Of a stretch of 64,000 nucleotides of DNA, positions 11,045 to 21,327 are shown one piece after another. The translations under genes and the position numbers were made by a program. The stretch is from Byssothecium circinans (taxonomy: Eukaryota > Ascomycota > Dothideomycetes > Pleosporales > Massarinaceae), in the NCBI GenBank assembly GCA_010015675.1, contig ML976981.1, positions 163,071-227,070 of the forward strand. The letters run 5' to 3'. Each line of letters begins with the position of its first letter. Position 1 is the first letter of the stretch. The notes under the pieces were generated by a model that saw nothing but the letters and a program-made list of their open reading frames with translations, did not search any database and had not been told where the DNA came from.

Positions 11045-12196
11045 ATGGGCATGGGAGATTATTGTAAGTGTTCATCCCATACAGTCAACCTCAATCTTAG
11101 CATTCAAGCTTCAGCGCCTCCTAATAATCATCTTTCTATCATACTGACATCTCAAGCACCCGGATCGATCTGGTACTACGCCCCCAACAAACCCGCCCCA
11201 ATCGTCTTCATAGTCCTCTTCTTCCTCTCCGGCACCCTCCACACCTACCAAACTTTCACGCACAGATCATGGCGGACCACCATCCTCCTTCCCTGGGCCG
11301 CGGCCCTCATGATCGCCGGCCTCGCCATCCGCGAAGTCGGCGCCTACCATCCGGATAACTTGGCCTACCTCATCGCATCTACTGTCTTAATAATGAGCGG
11401 CCCGCCAGTCTATGCCCTCATCAACTACTTCATTCTGTCCAGGATTCTCTACTATATACCGTACCTTGCGCTCATGCACCCCGGGCGCGTAGCTACAACG
11501 TTTATAGGATTAGATGGTGTGTGTGAGATCCTGATCGGGCAGGGCGCATGGAGAATGGCGAACAGTACAATGACGGAGAAGCAGAGGAAACTGGGAGCGA
11601 ATCTCGTCACCGCCTCATTGTGTCTCCAAGTCGCGCTCTTCGGCTCCTTTGGTCTCCTAGCCGCACACTTCCACCGTCGAGCTAGCAAAGCCAAAGTACT
11701 CACCCGCGACTTACGCACCGTTCTCTACGTCCTTTATGTTAGCGCAACCATTGTCACTATCCGCTGCATATACCGCCTCGTCGAGTACATACAGGGTTGG
11801 GACTCTACGATCTACAAAAACGAAATCTTCTTTTGGATCTTCGAGGCGGCCATCATGCTTCTTAACACTGCGCTCCTGAACGCTTTCCACCCAGGGAAAC
11901 GTCTGCCTCGCTCAAACTCGGTTTTCTTGGATAGAGATGGGATTACGGAGAGAAGGGGTCCTGGATGGACGGATGAGAGACCGTGGATCCTGACGGTTTT
12001 TGATCCGTTTGATGTGTGGGGAATTATCACGGGAAAAGATAAGAAGACGCAGTTTTGGGACTTGAGTGATGAGGAATTGGCTAGGTTGAGGGCGGAGGCT
12101 AAGGCGAATAAAAGGAGCGTGTTTGCGGGGCTGGTGGATCCTTTTCATCTTTGGGGTTCGACGGGGTATATTGGGAAGCGATTTGCGAAGAGGTAG
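11045..12196 (+). CDS. RTA1-like membrane protein
   Basis: Two exons, 11045-11063 and 11157-12196, giving 352 aa from ATG 11045. The first exon is 19 nt (MGMGDY plus one base). The body has about seven hydrophobic spans and the RTA1/RTM1 family look: SPGSIWYYAPNK at the start, an FHPG motif after the last span, and long polar loops. Members of this fungal family (Rta1, Rsb1, Rtm1) are plasma-membrane proteins tied to lipid translocation or resistance to toxic compounds; the substrate here cannot be told. The 93-nt intron (11064-11156, GTAAGT donor, CTAATAAT branch-like site) is a multiple of three and has no in-frame stop, so unspliced mRNA would encode a 383-aa form with 31 extra N-terminal residues. 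The spliced form matches the family better. Confidence 0.87.
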   Translation: MGMGDYCKCSSHTVNLNLSIQASAPPNNHLSIILTSQAPGSIWYYAPNKPAPIVFIVLFFLSGTLHTYQTFTHRSWRTTILLPWAAALMIAGLAIREVGAYHPDNLAYLIASTVLIMSGPPVYALINYFILSRILYYIPYLALMHPGRVATTFIGLDGVCEILIGQGAWRMANSTMTEKQRKLGANLVTASLCLQVALFGSFGLLAAHFHRRASKAKVLTRDLRTVLYVLYVSATIVTIRCIYRLVEYIQGWDSTIYKNEIFFWIFEAAIMLLNTALLNAFHPGKRLPRSNSVFLDRDGITERRGPGWTDERPWILTVFDPFDVWGIITGKDKKTQFWDLSDEELARLRAEAKANKRSVFAGLVDPFHLWGSTGYIGKRFAKR

Positions 12197-12701
12197 GGTG
12201 AAGGGTGGAATTTCGTAGAGGATGATTGTCTGTGAAGATTTGTCTGGAGGAGATGCGGAGAATGTTCTGGTGGTGTTTCCTTCGTTCGATACCCTTTCTC
12301 ATTTTTCGTCATGTGGTCTCTCCGTTTGTTCTTAGTCCGTAATTCTTTTAAAAAGACGCTCTTCTTTTCCAGCCTTCATATATTCTCCATAATAATAATA
12401 GCATATTCGTGAAGATCTCAGCGCGTCTCACATTCATGCGGCTCTCGAGAGGCCTGTGAAAGGCATATGTGGACTAATGAATGAAACGTGAGGTGTGCAG
12501 CGTCCTTGGCAACAATCACAGGAAAATACAAGCAAGTGGACAAAGTCCGCTGGTTGCAAATAACGAAGACCTCTTTTTGTCGCTTCCTAGTATTAGCTAT
12601 CTGCAAAACGGACCGCCCGTGTGATACCCTCGTAAATGCCCACAAGTGTGTTATAGAACGCCGTGCGCCATGCTAAATGCTGATCAAACCTGTCCATTGT
12701 A
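12197..12701. other. convergent intergenic region
   Basis: 505 bp between the 3' ends of the RTA1-like gene and RFC4. A/T-rich patches near 12345 and 12390-12405 could belong to 3' ends. No gene seen. Confidence 0.4.
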
Positions 12702-13867
12702 TCATTTCGTCGGCACTATGAATAGTTGCAGGGGCATATTTATCTTGCAGAGCCGGGCTATACAGCCGGAGAGTTGGAGGAGTGTTTGTACGCCTTCTAG
12801 GATGCGCATGTGTGTGAAGCCGATCTCCTATACTTTCGTTAGCCTTCTTTGCCAGCCAAACACCATCATAACAATGTACACACCTTGATGAACTCTAACT
12901 TGGCATGTTCGCTCAGTGAATCAATAGTCTTGGTGACCTTGAACATGGTGCTAATGATGTCGTGGCAACTGTACCCGAGATCCCACAGCTCTTTCAAAGC
13001 TACCAGCGCATCATCTACCCGCTTCTCATGGCACGCCTTGATCATCGCCTGGACTTTGATCGGATGCGGGCTATCCACGACCCTAAACACATTGTCCCCG
13101 TTCACAAAGCCGAAACCCGCTTGTGTGGACTGCAGGTTATTAATAGCTTGTCGCATGTCCCCCTCTGCCGAGAATACCAAAGCAGCAATTCCATCGTCTG
13201 ACCATTCCACCTTCTCAGCTTCGCAGATCTGCATGAGGCGTTGGACGATTTGCGCATCGGTGAGGCGGGCGTAGCGTAGGATAGCGCATCGAGACTGGAG
13301 CGGTTCGATGATCTTATTCGACTGATTGCAAGCAAACGCAAATCGAGTCGTAGAGCTGTAGATTTCCATCGTCCGTCGTAGTGCTTGTTGTGCGCCACTC
13401 GTCATACTGTCGGCTTCGTCAAGGATGACAAGTTTTTGCCTCCCAGGCGGTAATGTGACCTTCTTCTGCGCAAACCCTTTTATTCTGTTCCTGACGACAT
13501 CGATGCCACGCTCATCGGAGGCATTGAGCTCCAGCACTGCTTCCTTGTATGCGTCACCGAGGAGCTGTCGTGCGAGGCAAAGAACTGAGGTCGTCTTTCC
13601 AATACCAGGCATGCCGGAGATGATGACGTGCGGCATATTGCCATCTTTTGCGATAATCTTGAGGCGCTCAATAGTCTCCGTGTTGCCGACTACATCGTCG
13701 AGGAAGACGGGACGGTATTTCTCGACCCTGCGAAGATGTCAGAAAAGCATTTTGCTAAGGGCGAAAAGGAAATACCATGGCAGCTCGTAGTTTGCTCCTG
13801 CAGTTGTGTTTGGATTGGCTTTGATGCCGTTTCTGGCGCCGGCTTTCGAGGATTCTGCTTTGGCCAT
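12702..13867 (-). CDS. RFC4: replication factor C subunit 4 (Rfc4)
   Basis: Three exons on minus: 13776-13867, 12884-13727, 12702-12827; introns 48 and 56 nt; 353 aa. This is a small subunit of the RFC clamp loader, which opens and loads PCNA at primer-template junctions. Visible AAA+ features are the ELPWVEKYRP start (RFC box II), Walker [22 protein letters not shown], Walker B LDEADSM, and the SRC motif in [13 protein letters not shown]. The C-terminal exon ([19 protein letters not shown], then CIARLCKIN) is the collar domain typical of yeast Rfc4/human RFC2 rather than Rfc2, Rfc3 or Rfc5. The terminal exon is 42 codons and ends TGA at 12702-12704. It is convergent with the RTA1-like gene. 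Confidence 0.93.
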
Positions 13868-14182
13868 GGTGGGTAGGATGTTGGAACGCGTCGCGTCAAG
13901 TTGCGCGCAGGCTTTCGCGAGATGGAATTCGCGAGATTGGCGCTAGTGCCAAGAGAGTTAGTTTGTCACTCACGTGGTTTATTTTTTCACTGCATGCCCG
14001 TGCCAGGTGCTAACATCTCCCTGATATTAAAGGAGCTTAGCTATTTCCTATAATTAATAGATTAGACCCATGGTTAAGTAAGATTGTTCACAGCCTATAC
14101 GCGCTTAAGGAGGATATAGTTTCGTCGTGCCCACTTCAAAGTTCGGGTCTCATATAACATTGGAAGACTTCATTTCACCAGA

Positions 14183-14427
14183 AGGCAAACTGTTGAGTCT
14201 TTGACCCTATTAACTCATCCCAAAATTCCGGTTTCACGGAACTCGCATCATAAAGCTATAATAGCAATAGCTCATACGTAAAACTACGGCAGGCTCTTGA
14301 ACTCGCTCCTATTCCCAAACGTCCGGTTCAACGGAACTCACGCGCCCTAAGACCACAGGGCCAAAAGCTTCATACGTAGAAGTAAGGCAAGCTGTTGAAT
14401 CCTTGAACTTATTACCTTTCCCAGAGC
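14183..14427. repeat. degenerate tandem repeat, about 100-bp unit, 2.5 copies
   Basis: Three related starts at about 14183 (GGCAAACTGTTGAGTC), 14288 (GGCAGGCTCTTGAACTC) and 14385 (GGCAAGCTGTTGAATCC) set periods near 105 and 97 bp. Inside the units, CCGGTTTCACGGAACTC and CCGGTTCAACGGAACTC correspond, as do CTCATACGTAAAA and TTCATACGTAGAA. It lies directly upstream of the small secreted protein gene. Confidence 0.7.
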
Positions 14428-14478
14428 CACACACCACCTGTGCAACTGTTGTAGGACACCTGAATTTTGTCTCGAGCA

Positions 14479-14485
14479 TATAAAT
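14479..14485 (+). promoter_or_regulatory. TATA-like box of small secreted protein gene
   Basis: TATAAAT about 104 bp upstream of the ATG at 14589. The spacing is plausible for a core promoter; inferred from position only. Confidence 0.4.
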
Positions 14486-14588
14486 GCCCTGGAGGAGTCA
14501 ATACTGCCACACTATCCTTCAATCAGACTATCACCATCCAGTACATTTTCTTACGAATCTCGATCAATCTCTCGAATCTCTTCCAACA

Positions 14589-14903
14589 ATGGAGCTCTTT
14601 GCCACTTTCGTCCTCGGTATCGCTGCCTACTCCACCGCCATTGCCGCTGCGTGTGCGAATCAAGGTGATCTTTGCAATGGAAGGGAAGCTTTTCGCTGCA
14701 TGTGCAACGGTGACATGGTTGTAATGTTTCCCCTCCCAATGAGTTCAACTCCTAGTGTGGAACCTACGGCGGACCGTCCCAAGGAAGGCTCCCTTCAATG
14801 CGTAAATGGCCGCTGCGTTGCCGAGCGACCGGCGAACCCAACTTGGAGTATGGGTATGAAGAATCGCTGGGAATGCGGTCACTTTCATACTGGAGGGATA
14901 TAG
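14589..14903 (+). CDS. small cysteine-rich secreted protein, candidate effector
   Basis: Single exon, 104 aa. Residues 1 to about 19-21 are a hydrophobic signal peptide ending AIAAA. The mature chain of about 83 residues has seven cysteines (22, 29, 37, 39, 71, 76, 96), including a CMC pair and a CVNGRC loop, with a Pro/Ser-rich linker between the two cysteine clusters. There is no membrane anchor and no known domain. An odd cysteine count suggests one free or intermolecular cysteine, or an error in one position. Size, secretion and cysteine content are those of fungal effectors or antimicrobial-type proteins; that role is inference. The neighbouring tandem repeat and decayed gene mark an accessory stretch. 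Confidence 0.7.
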   Translation: MELFATFVLGIAAYSTAIAAACANQGDLCNGREAFRCMCNGDMVVMFPLPMSSTPSVEPTADRPKEGSLQCVNGRCVAERPANPTWSMGMKNRWECGHFHTGGI

Positions 14904-16190
14904 GGCGTGACTTGGATAGTGCCTGACATCTGGAGCCCGATCACGGCAACTCTTTAGAAATGCAACATAGTCTCACGTTAGCCCACCTGTCTTAGGGACT
15001 CGGAAAATGTGAAGTTTTGGCTCCGATAAAGAGGTGGGCATCTGGAGTGACGTTGAGAGTTCGCGGAGAACATTATTTGAAAGCACCACCGATATTGCGG
15101 AGGCTAAACTCTGTGAGGATAGCGTATGTGTCACGTGCAATGACACCTGCAGGTGCAGGTGCCGGTCTGCACACATCATCTAGGTGCATCAACCATCCCA
15201 TAAGCTCACTGCCAGTGTCGGCATGAGTGATATTTTTCGTTCCTTTCAGCTTCAAACCGATGCCTTCGAGCGAATAGATATCGAGTCCTCCGTTCTCGTG
15301 CCGAACCCCAAACGATCGGCTGTGACATCTTGGGGATCCCAGACAGCTGGCGCCTCTTTATCTGTTCCTCTCTTGTGTTGCGAACAAGTTTCACAGGCGT
15401 CACCTCAAGCTCAAAAAAGGCTCAGGCCGTTCATACGACTCTTTCGCTCGCCGAACAATCACTGCCTAGCTTCGTATTCGCAGCCAATCCAAACACTTGC
15501 CGACTACAGCCCGTAGAGGAACAACGGCAGCCCTCCCTCGGAGTACGTGAGAATCACCAGCGAGACAGAGACAAAGAGTTCCTGTTACCCGGCTGGTCGG
15601 CAGTGCTCGCCACAGATCGTGTACAAAGGACGATTATTTTTAGTGGGAACTTGCGCGTCCTCAGCGTCTAGCCGGCGTTGGTGCAGGCCGAACTGTCACA
15701 GAGCCAAAGTGGCACAGCCACCAGCCACGCAAACGAATGCCTGCATGACTACCACGACAAAGGTACCTACTACTGCAGTCGGCGGCTCGAAGAGCCTTAA
15801 TAATAGCGTCAGTCGCTTCGCCGCGGATCCACGGCGTCGAATTGAAACACTATTTCCAACCCTGTCCTTGACCGCGTCATCGCCTCCTTCGACCGTTCGA
15901 TGCATAAGAGCCCACCGCTATCCTGTCCTCTATTCAATCCCCTCTTGGCAATTCTACACGCCTAATTGCGGCTCCATTCTTGTTCCACTCTTTTAATATT
16001 GTCCAGCGTTGGGTTTGGCAGGCTTGCGGTTATTGCTCAAGGTACGCCGAGTGAGCTACAGGTTGGCAGCCGCCGCATGTCCCGTCGGACAACTCTAACT
16101 TGTCGAGCGTCAGGTTCCCCAGCCGACCCACCGCCACACTTTGTATATCCTGCGCCATTCCTCCTCATTGTCAATCCCATACACACCACA
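14904..16190. other. gene-poor stretch with decayed gene
   Basis: About 1.3 kb. Apart from the broken minus-strand frames at 15069-15420, the plus-strand frames (15184-15516 and 15547-15996) lack convincing starts or domains. The last 150 bp should be the promoter of the aspartyl protease. Confidence 0.4.
15069..15420 (-). pseudogene. possible decayed protein-coding gene
   Basis: Two overlapping minus frames each read like protein but need a frameshift to join. The upstream frame (about 15410-15330) reads FFELEVTPVKLV then REEQIKRRQLSG. The downstream one (about 15310-15073) reads ENGGLDIYSLEGIGLKLKG, then SELMGWLMHLDDVC, and ends LRNIGGAFK plus a stop. In-frame stops lie just upstream of both parts and no ATG start or splice pair rescues a full gene. 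I do not recognise the family. It could be a remnant of a lost gene or chance open frames. Confidence 0.3.
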
Positions 16191-17686
16191 ATGAGGTTCT
16201 CGATACTGGCGCTAGCTCTGGCGACGCAGCTGGTGACGTCGTCTGCATCCGAACTGGTGCGGAGAGAGGTAAGCGCTCCTTGGCTTCCCCGGATTCAATA
16301 TTCGCGAAACGACACCGCGTTCCACTGAGCTAACGTTTGTAGAACGCAAAAGTAGTTGCCCTAGACATCCAGCGCCGGAACGTACCAGATCCTATCAAAC
16401 ATGACCAGCTACGGAGACGAGCGAAGACGGTGCAGCAGACGCTCGACAACCTCGAAACTCTATACTTTGCGAACGCAAGCTTAGGAACGCCCGACCAGGG
16501 CGTGCGCTTGCACATCGACACGGGGAGCAGCGATCTCTGGACGAATGCGAAAAACTCGCGGCTATGCTCGTCGCGCGGTAGCCCATGCGCCGAGTCCGGG
16601 ACGTACAGTGCGAACGATTCATCTACGTACAAGTTCGTAAACAGCCAGTTCAACATCTCCTATGTAGACGGCTCGGGCGCAGCGGGAGATTATGCGACCG
16701 ATACCTTCAAGTTTGGCGGACAGACGGTACAGAACCTGCAGTTTGGTATTGGTTATTCATCAAGCTCACCGGAGGGCATCCTTGGGATTGGATACACCAT
16801 CAACGAGGTCGCTGTCAACCGTGCTGGCCTGCAGCCGTATCCGAACCTTCCACAGAAGCTTGTCGACGACGGCGCCATCAATTCGAACGCGTACTCGCTG
16901 TGGCTGAACGATCTGGACGCTTCGACTGGAAGCATCTTGTTTGGTGGTGTGGATACGGCCAAGTTCTCTGGCACTCTGGGGAAGCTGCCCATCATTGCAG
17001 AACAGGGTCAGTTTGCCGAGTTCATCATCGCCATGACCGCCATGGGACAGGACGGCAAGGCAGGTTCCATCTTCCAGAACCAAAGCGTCGCAGTGCTTCT
17101 AGACTCTGGATCATCGCTCATGTACCTTCCCGACAATGTCGCCTCCTCTTTGTATAGGACCTACAACGCACAATACGACTCTTCTCAAGGTGCTGCTTTT
17201 GTCGACTGCAACCTTGCAAATAAGAAAGGCTCCCTCGAGTTCACCTTCTCTGGGCCTACCATCTCTGTACCCATGGATGAGCTGGTTATCGTGGCTGGCT
17301 ACCAGCGAGGCCAGCCCGTCTGCATTTTGGGTATTAGTCCTTCAGGCAACGCCGTCTCCGTGCTTGGCGACACCTTCCTTCGGTCCGCCTATGTCGTATA
17401 CGATCTCCAGAACAATCAAATCGCACTCGCGCAGACCAACTTCAACGCCACAAATTCGGACATCAAGGAAATCTCTTCTGGGACCAATGGCGTGCCGAGC
17501 GCGACCATTGTCCAGAACGCGGTCTCCACCGCTGCCGTTGGCAGAGGGGGTGGTCGAATCAACGGCCCAACAGTTAGCGGCGCGACCCGGTCCTCTGCTG
17601 GCGCTATACCAGCCATTACCTCCAATCCATGGCATGCTGCTGCCGTAGCAGGCGCCGGTCTAATGATGGGGTTTAATGGTTTCTGA
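16191..17686 (+). CDS. secreted GPI-anchored aspartyl protease (pepsin family A1)
   Basis: Two exons, 16191-16268 and 16343-17686, with a 74-nt intron; 473 aa. A signal peptide (residues 1 to about 19) and propeptide end at a basic run RRR (50-52), a likely Kex2-type cleavage site. The catalytic aspartates are Asp85 in DTGSSDLW and Asp280 in DSGSSLMYL; the flap tyrosine is in SYVDGSGAAGD. ILGIGYT and VLGDTFLRSAYVVYDL are the usual hydrophobic-Gly motifs. The C-terminus is a Ser/Gly/Thr-rich stretch followed by a short hydrophobic tail (HAAAVAGAGLMMGF), which suggests a GPI anchor as in yapsins and candidapepsin-like OPSB/CtsD enzymes. It would act at the cell wall or membrane on secreted proteins or nutrients. 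Confidence 0.9.
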
Positions 17687-20032
17687 CAAAATGAGAACAC
17701 TGTAAATAACATGTTCTGTCTTGCTTAAACGTTCATAATCTTGTGCTTTAGGGCGTCTATCTAGGTTTTGCATCAGGCGGCGTTACGTTGGGGATTTATG
17801 GCATACGGCTTGCATTTTCCATGGACGGCCTTTATTTGTAACCATACTTGCTCCAGTGGGTGGGCAGCATTGTATCTGCATGGGCACTTGTCATATATGA
17901 CTTGGGGTGGCGTATATAGAAGCCACGCAATATGATGGATCAGTACGCAGTATACAACAGTATTTACACGAACGTGAACCCCTTGTTTTTGTGAAGACGA
18001 ATGCGCAGCGGACTTCTGACAGCACCGTACAGGCGTTGTCCATCGTGCTACAACCGGTCGACGACATTTTCTGGGAATTGACATCTTACCAAATCAGAGA
18101 CAAGTTGCCGCCAGATACCGCAAAAAACGCAACGTCTCCAACAGGACCTCCGTCAGTTCTAGAGGCAATGAAGCTCTACTCCAACTCCTGATGATGAACT
18201 TCTTCTACTCTCATACTTGCGAATCCATCGTTCATAAGGACTCTCGCTTAACGTCTTGATCTTAGACGTGTAACGGCAGCCATGCCTGAGTGCCTATTCA
18301 TATCACCATGAACCAATTGGCCCATGTATTGTATAGTGAGCCTGAGCTGAAACGAGCGCAAGGAGCTGGTTTTATTATTAGGAAGGACGGGCTAGACTTG
18401 CCGTTGAAGCAGGGCTCGATACAGTAGGTGTGTTAGGTGAGCTGGAATGCTACCACGAGTAATTAATTAGGCCTTTTTGGACAGCAGCATAGGCATGCTT
18501 GTTGACCGGTTCGAGGTAGTTGGATCGAAGTTCGTTAAGAAAAACACACTAGTGGCATGGGGGGTTATGATGCTGCGGCGTACATCTTAGAGCTGGTGCG
18601 TGAAGAAGCTCTTTTATCTTCCCTCCTCCGGAGTGGCGGGATAACCCGAAACACAGGTTGGACTTGACTGACCCTTCTTTTCAAAAAAAAAGAGCTTGAA
18701 GACGATCTGGGCGCGGCGAGCGAGAAGAGTGGAGAACTGTCTATCAATCACGAATGAGCAATCATGCTAGCATGAATGGAGTTACTATTACGATATATTC
18801 CCTTTGCATACGATAGGAAGGGCATAAGTCAGGCCACGGACCCAAGCATTTTTAGGCTTTCAACGGTCGAACGGTAATACATGTGCTCTGGTCAAGAGTT
18901 CCAGTACGTCCAAGGATCCGGTCCTAGCTGGAGGCTAATTATGCCTGAACCTTCTTAGCGCATTCTGCATAGTCCGTATCAAATGCTACCTGGTAGCAAC
19001 AACGGCTATCCTAAAGCCTTTCTTTATCCGCATCGAAAAATTATACACCCCGCAACAAAGGGTGTGTCCGGAGCGGGTCGGCCGCCCTCCCTGTATGTGG
19101 TGGCGACATGCAGTGTTAAAATCCTTTTCATTACTGTTAGATATCAATTGTAAGCATGACAGTGCAACTCAGCCCGTTACCAGAAGGAACTATCGGAACT
19201 ATACGGCTGCAGTCATTCGTCTCATGTGCTATGGTCAGACGTTACTAAGGTACAAGGGCGTTTCCTCATTAGCCACAAACCCCCTGGCCTCATATATATA
19301 ATTCTGCGCACACTCGTAAGTTACAAGCAAGCTTCTCCTCGATCTTCTACTTCCAACAGGAACCGTCACTAATAGGATACTGCTTTGCAGCTCCTCTGTC
19401 ATCAAATCTCTGCAGAGAACATATATGTTCTAGTGGCCAAAGCAGCGATCAAGAGCTCAGCTGCAAATAAGGAACGCAGGGAAATTGTAATTTTAAACAT
19501 TTTGCTTGTCCGTATTGAATTCAGCCACAGCAAGACCAGAAGCTGAGAAAGCTCACTCACTCTACCCTCCCAAGAGAATAAGACCTTAAAAGTAGTGGAA
19601 TGATTCGTTTGGATTTCGATTAGTGAGTCCCGGTCTGCCTTAGGCTGCACAAAACCGTTTCTGAAGACAGGTCATCAGCGCGACTGTGGTTATGGTGGCT
19701 GCCATCACCATTCCCCTTTTGAATTGGTCTTTAACCACCCGAAACCAATAAAGCAGTCCTTAAGCGATGCAGGACACTCATCGGATAATCTATTCATCGA
19801 ACATTATTCCAGATACGGTTGTTGCGAGGCTGTGCAGGATGGGGAACGGGCCATGCTGCTGAAAAGGCCAAAGCAAATTAAAATTGGTGGAGGCGTAGTA
19901 GGTAAGGTTGACCAGGTAGATTCAACTGGATAAGGGACGTGTATATAGTTTGAGAGGTACGTTCAAAATGACGTGTCTTTGATCCCAGCCACTCTACATC
20001 ATAACAACAGAGATCTGGACAAGAACGACAGA
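17687..20032. other. long gene-poor region
   Basis: 2.35 kb. An open frame at 17908-18191 plus (reading VAYIEATQYDGSVRSI and ending KLYSNS) has no ATG start and may be a gene fragment or chance. TATA-like TATATA occurs at 19942-19947, about 85 bp before the two-TM gene. I see no RNA gene or clear repeat in the rest. Confidence 0.4.
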
Positions 20033-20920
20033 ATGTCGAATACACCACAAGAAGGACATACCCACTCTCCGCTAGAGAAGGGAGCAATTAATCGGTGCGG
20101 GGATAAGGAAAGTCCAATCCAAGTAAGCGCCTTCTGCAAAAGTTGTATCATTCCCTCGGGACTTCAATTCTAAGCTTGTTGCAGCCAAGTAAAAATACGA
20201 GCGCATCTCCACCCCAGATCCAAAGACACTGGAGCCAAAATGAACCCTCTGAAACCCGGGCCCACAAATTCCTTCGCAAAACGGAACGGATTCTTCTCAT
20301 CGCTTTGCAGGTATTTGGACTAGCTGCAGCAGTTATCTTCGGGTTTTGGGCACCAAAGTCTTATGCTCTTGCTCAGAAAGCATTTGACGACCAGAGAATT
20401 GCCACCAACCTCTCCCTCACGGCACTTGTTCACCAGCAATATGCCAACCAGTTGGCGGAACTATCCAATAGGTGGAGTGAATTGTCCTACATCCTTACCA
20501 TTGTTCAATTACGGCTGAGCATAATGCAACTGTGTAAAGAATATCCTGTAAGCAGCCATCTAAGCCTGATAGAAAAGTCACCTGGTAGCCCTTCCACTCA
20601 GATTGCTAATTAATATCACAACTTCATTATAGGCTATTAATGCAATTGCTTGTAATAAAATTGACGACTGGAGCTACTACTTCCCGTCAGTAATCGATAC
20701 TTACGGACCAAACAAGTCAGCAACACCTCAATCCATTCAATCCACCAATATCACCGCCCCTTCGCCGGTCTTCAATCCCCCTGGTTACCCGCTTCCTGGT
20801 AACAGCGGAGAACATGCCGCAGCTCCAGTGGCACTGAAAAGGCTATCAGCGAGTATTTTCGGATTAGCTGCAATTGGGACCCTGGTACTGTCGGCGCTAA
20901 TACTAGTTACCGAGTGTTAA
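20033..20920 (+). CDS. two-TM membrane protein, unrecognised
   Basis: Three exons, 20033-20122, 20185-20547, 20633-20920; introns 62 and 85 nt; 246 aa. All phases are 0 and the splice sites are good (GTAAGC donors, GCAG and ATAG acceptors). The N-terminus is polar. A first membrane span (LLIALQVFGLAAAVIFGFW) is followed by a soluble segment of about 110 residues containing an amphipathic helix rich in Gln/Leu and an SWYY-like aromatic patch, a Pro-rich segment, then a second span near the C-terminus (IFGLAAIGTLVLSALILV). Both termini are therefore likely on the same side. No known domain recognised; probably lineage-specific. It lies 312 bp from a transposon. Confidence 0.72.
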
Positions 20921-21232
20921 TAGTGCTATAAAAGGGTGGTCTCCAAAACGATCTGATTCAGAAAAGATACAGGGTGTCCTTTATAGATAATACCGCCGGG
21001 AAAAGGAGAGAAGAGCTGTGGAAGTGGGATTGTTGTAAGTGGGATGACAGGTCAACCAGTAGATGGAAGTGGGAGAGACTCGTCTTGAACGACGGCGCTT
21101 TTCGCTAACTCACAGCACCTCATGTGTCTTCGGCTCATATTATTTCAGGAGTAAAATGCAGGAATGTTTTATGCTTTTCTTGTGTATTTAATTTTCTTCA
21201 ATTCCCTACAAATTAAATTAACAAGTTCGTTA
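20921..21232. other. short intergenic region
   Basis: 312 bp between the two-TM gene and the transposon; the right end is A/T-rich. No gene seen. Bases 21231-21232 are the TA target duplication. Confidence 0.4.
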
Positions 21233-21297
21233 AGCTAGCCGACCGGGTTCCTGATCACCCGGGGTTCTTGGTCACCTCTCGAAATCAGCCACCCCTC
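21233..21297. repeat. left terminal inverted repeat of Fot1/pogo-like element
   Basis: 65 bp, identical by eye to the reverse complement of 22952-23016. It contains smaller nested palindromes around GGGTTCCTGATCACCCGG and GGTTCTTGGTCACC. Confidence 0.95.
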
Positions 21298-21327
21298 AGA
21301 AAATCGTGTTTATTTCAGTCAACCTAA

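Larger units (their letters stand above)
13868..14588. other. intergenic region with degenerate tandem repeat and TATA box
   Basis: 721 bp between divergent RFC4 and the small secreted protein gene. It holds a degenerate tandem repeat (14183 to about 14427) and a TATA-like TATAAAT at 14479-14485. No gene seen. Confidence 0.5.

Noticed and set aside
15547..15996. 149-codon plus frame
   Set aside because: Starts at GTG, low-complexity Ser/Thr/Arg composition, and no homology that I can see.
17908..18191. 94-codon plus frame ending KLYSNS as a gene
   Set aside because: No ATG, no convincing upstream exon or splice acceptor, no recognised domain. Noted only as a possible fragment.
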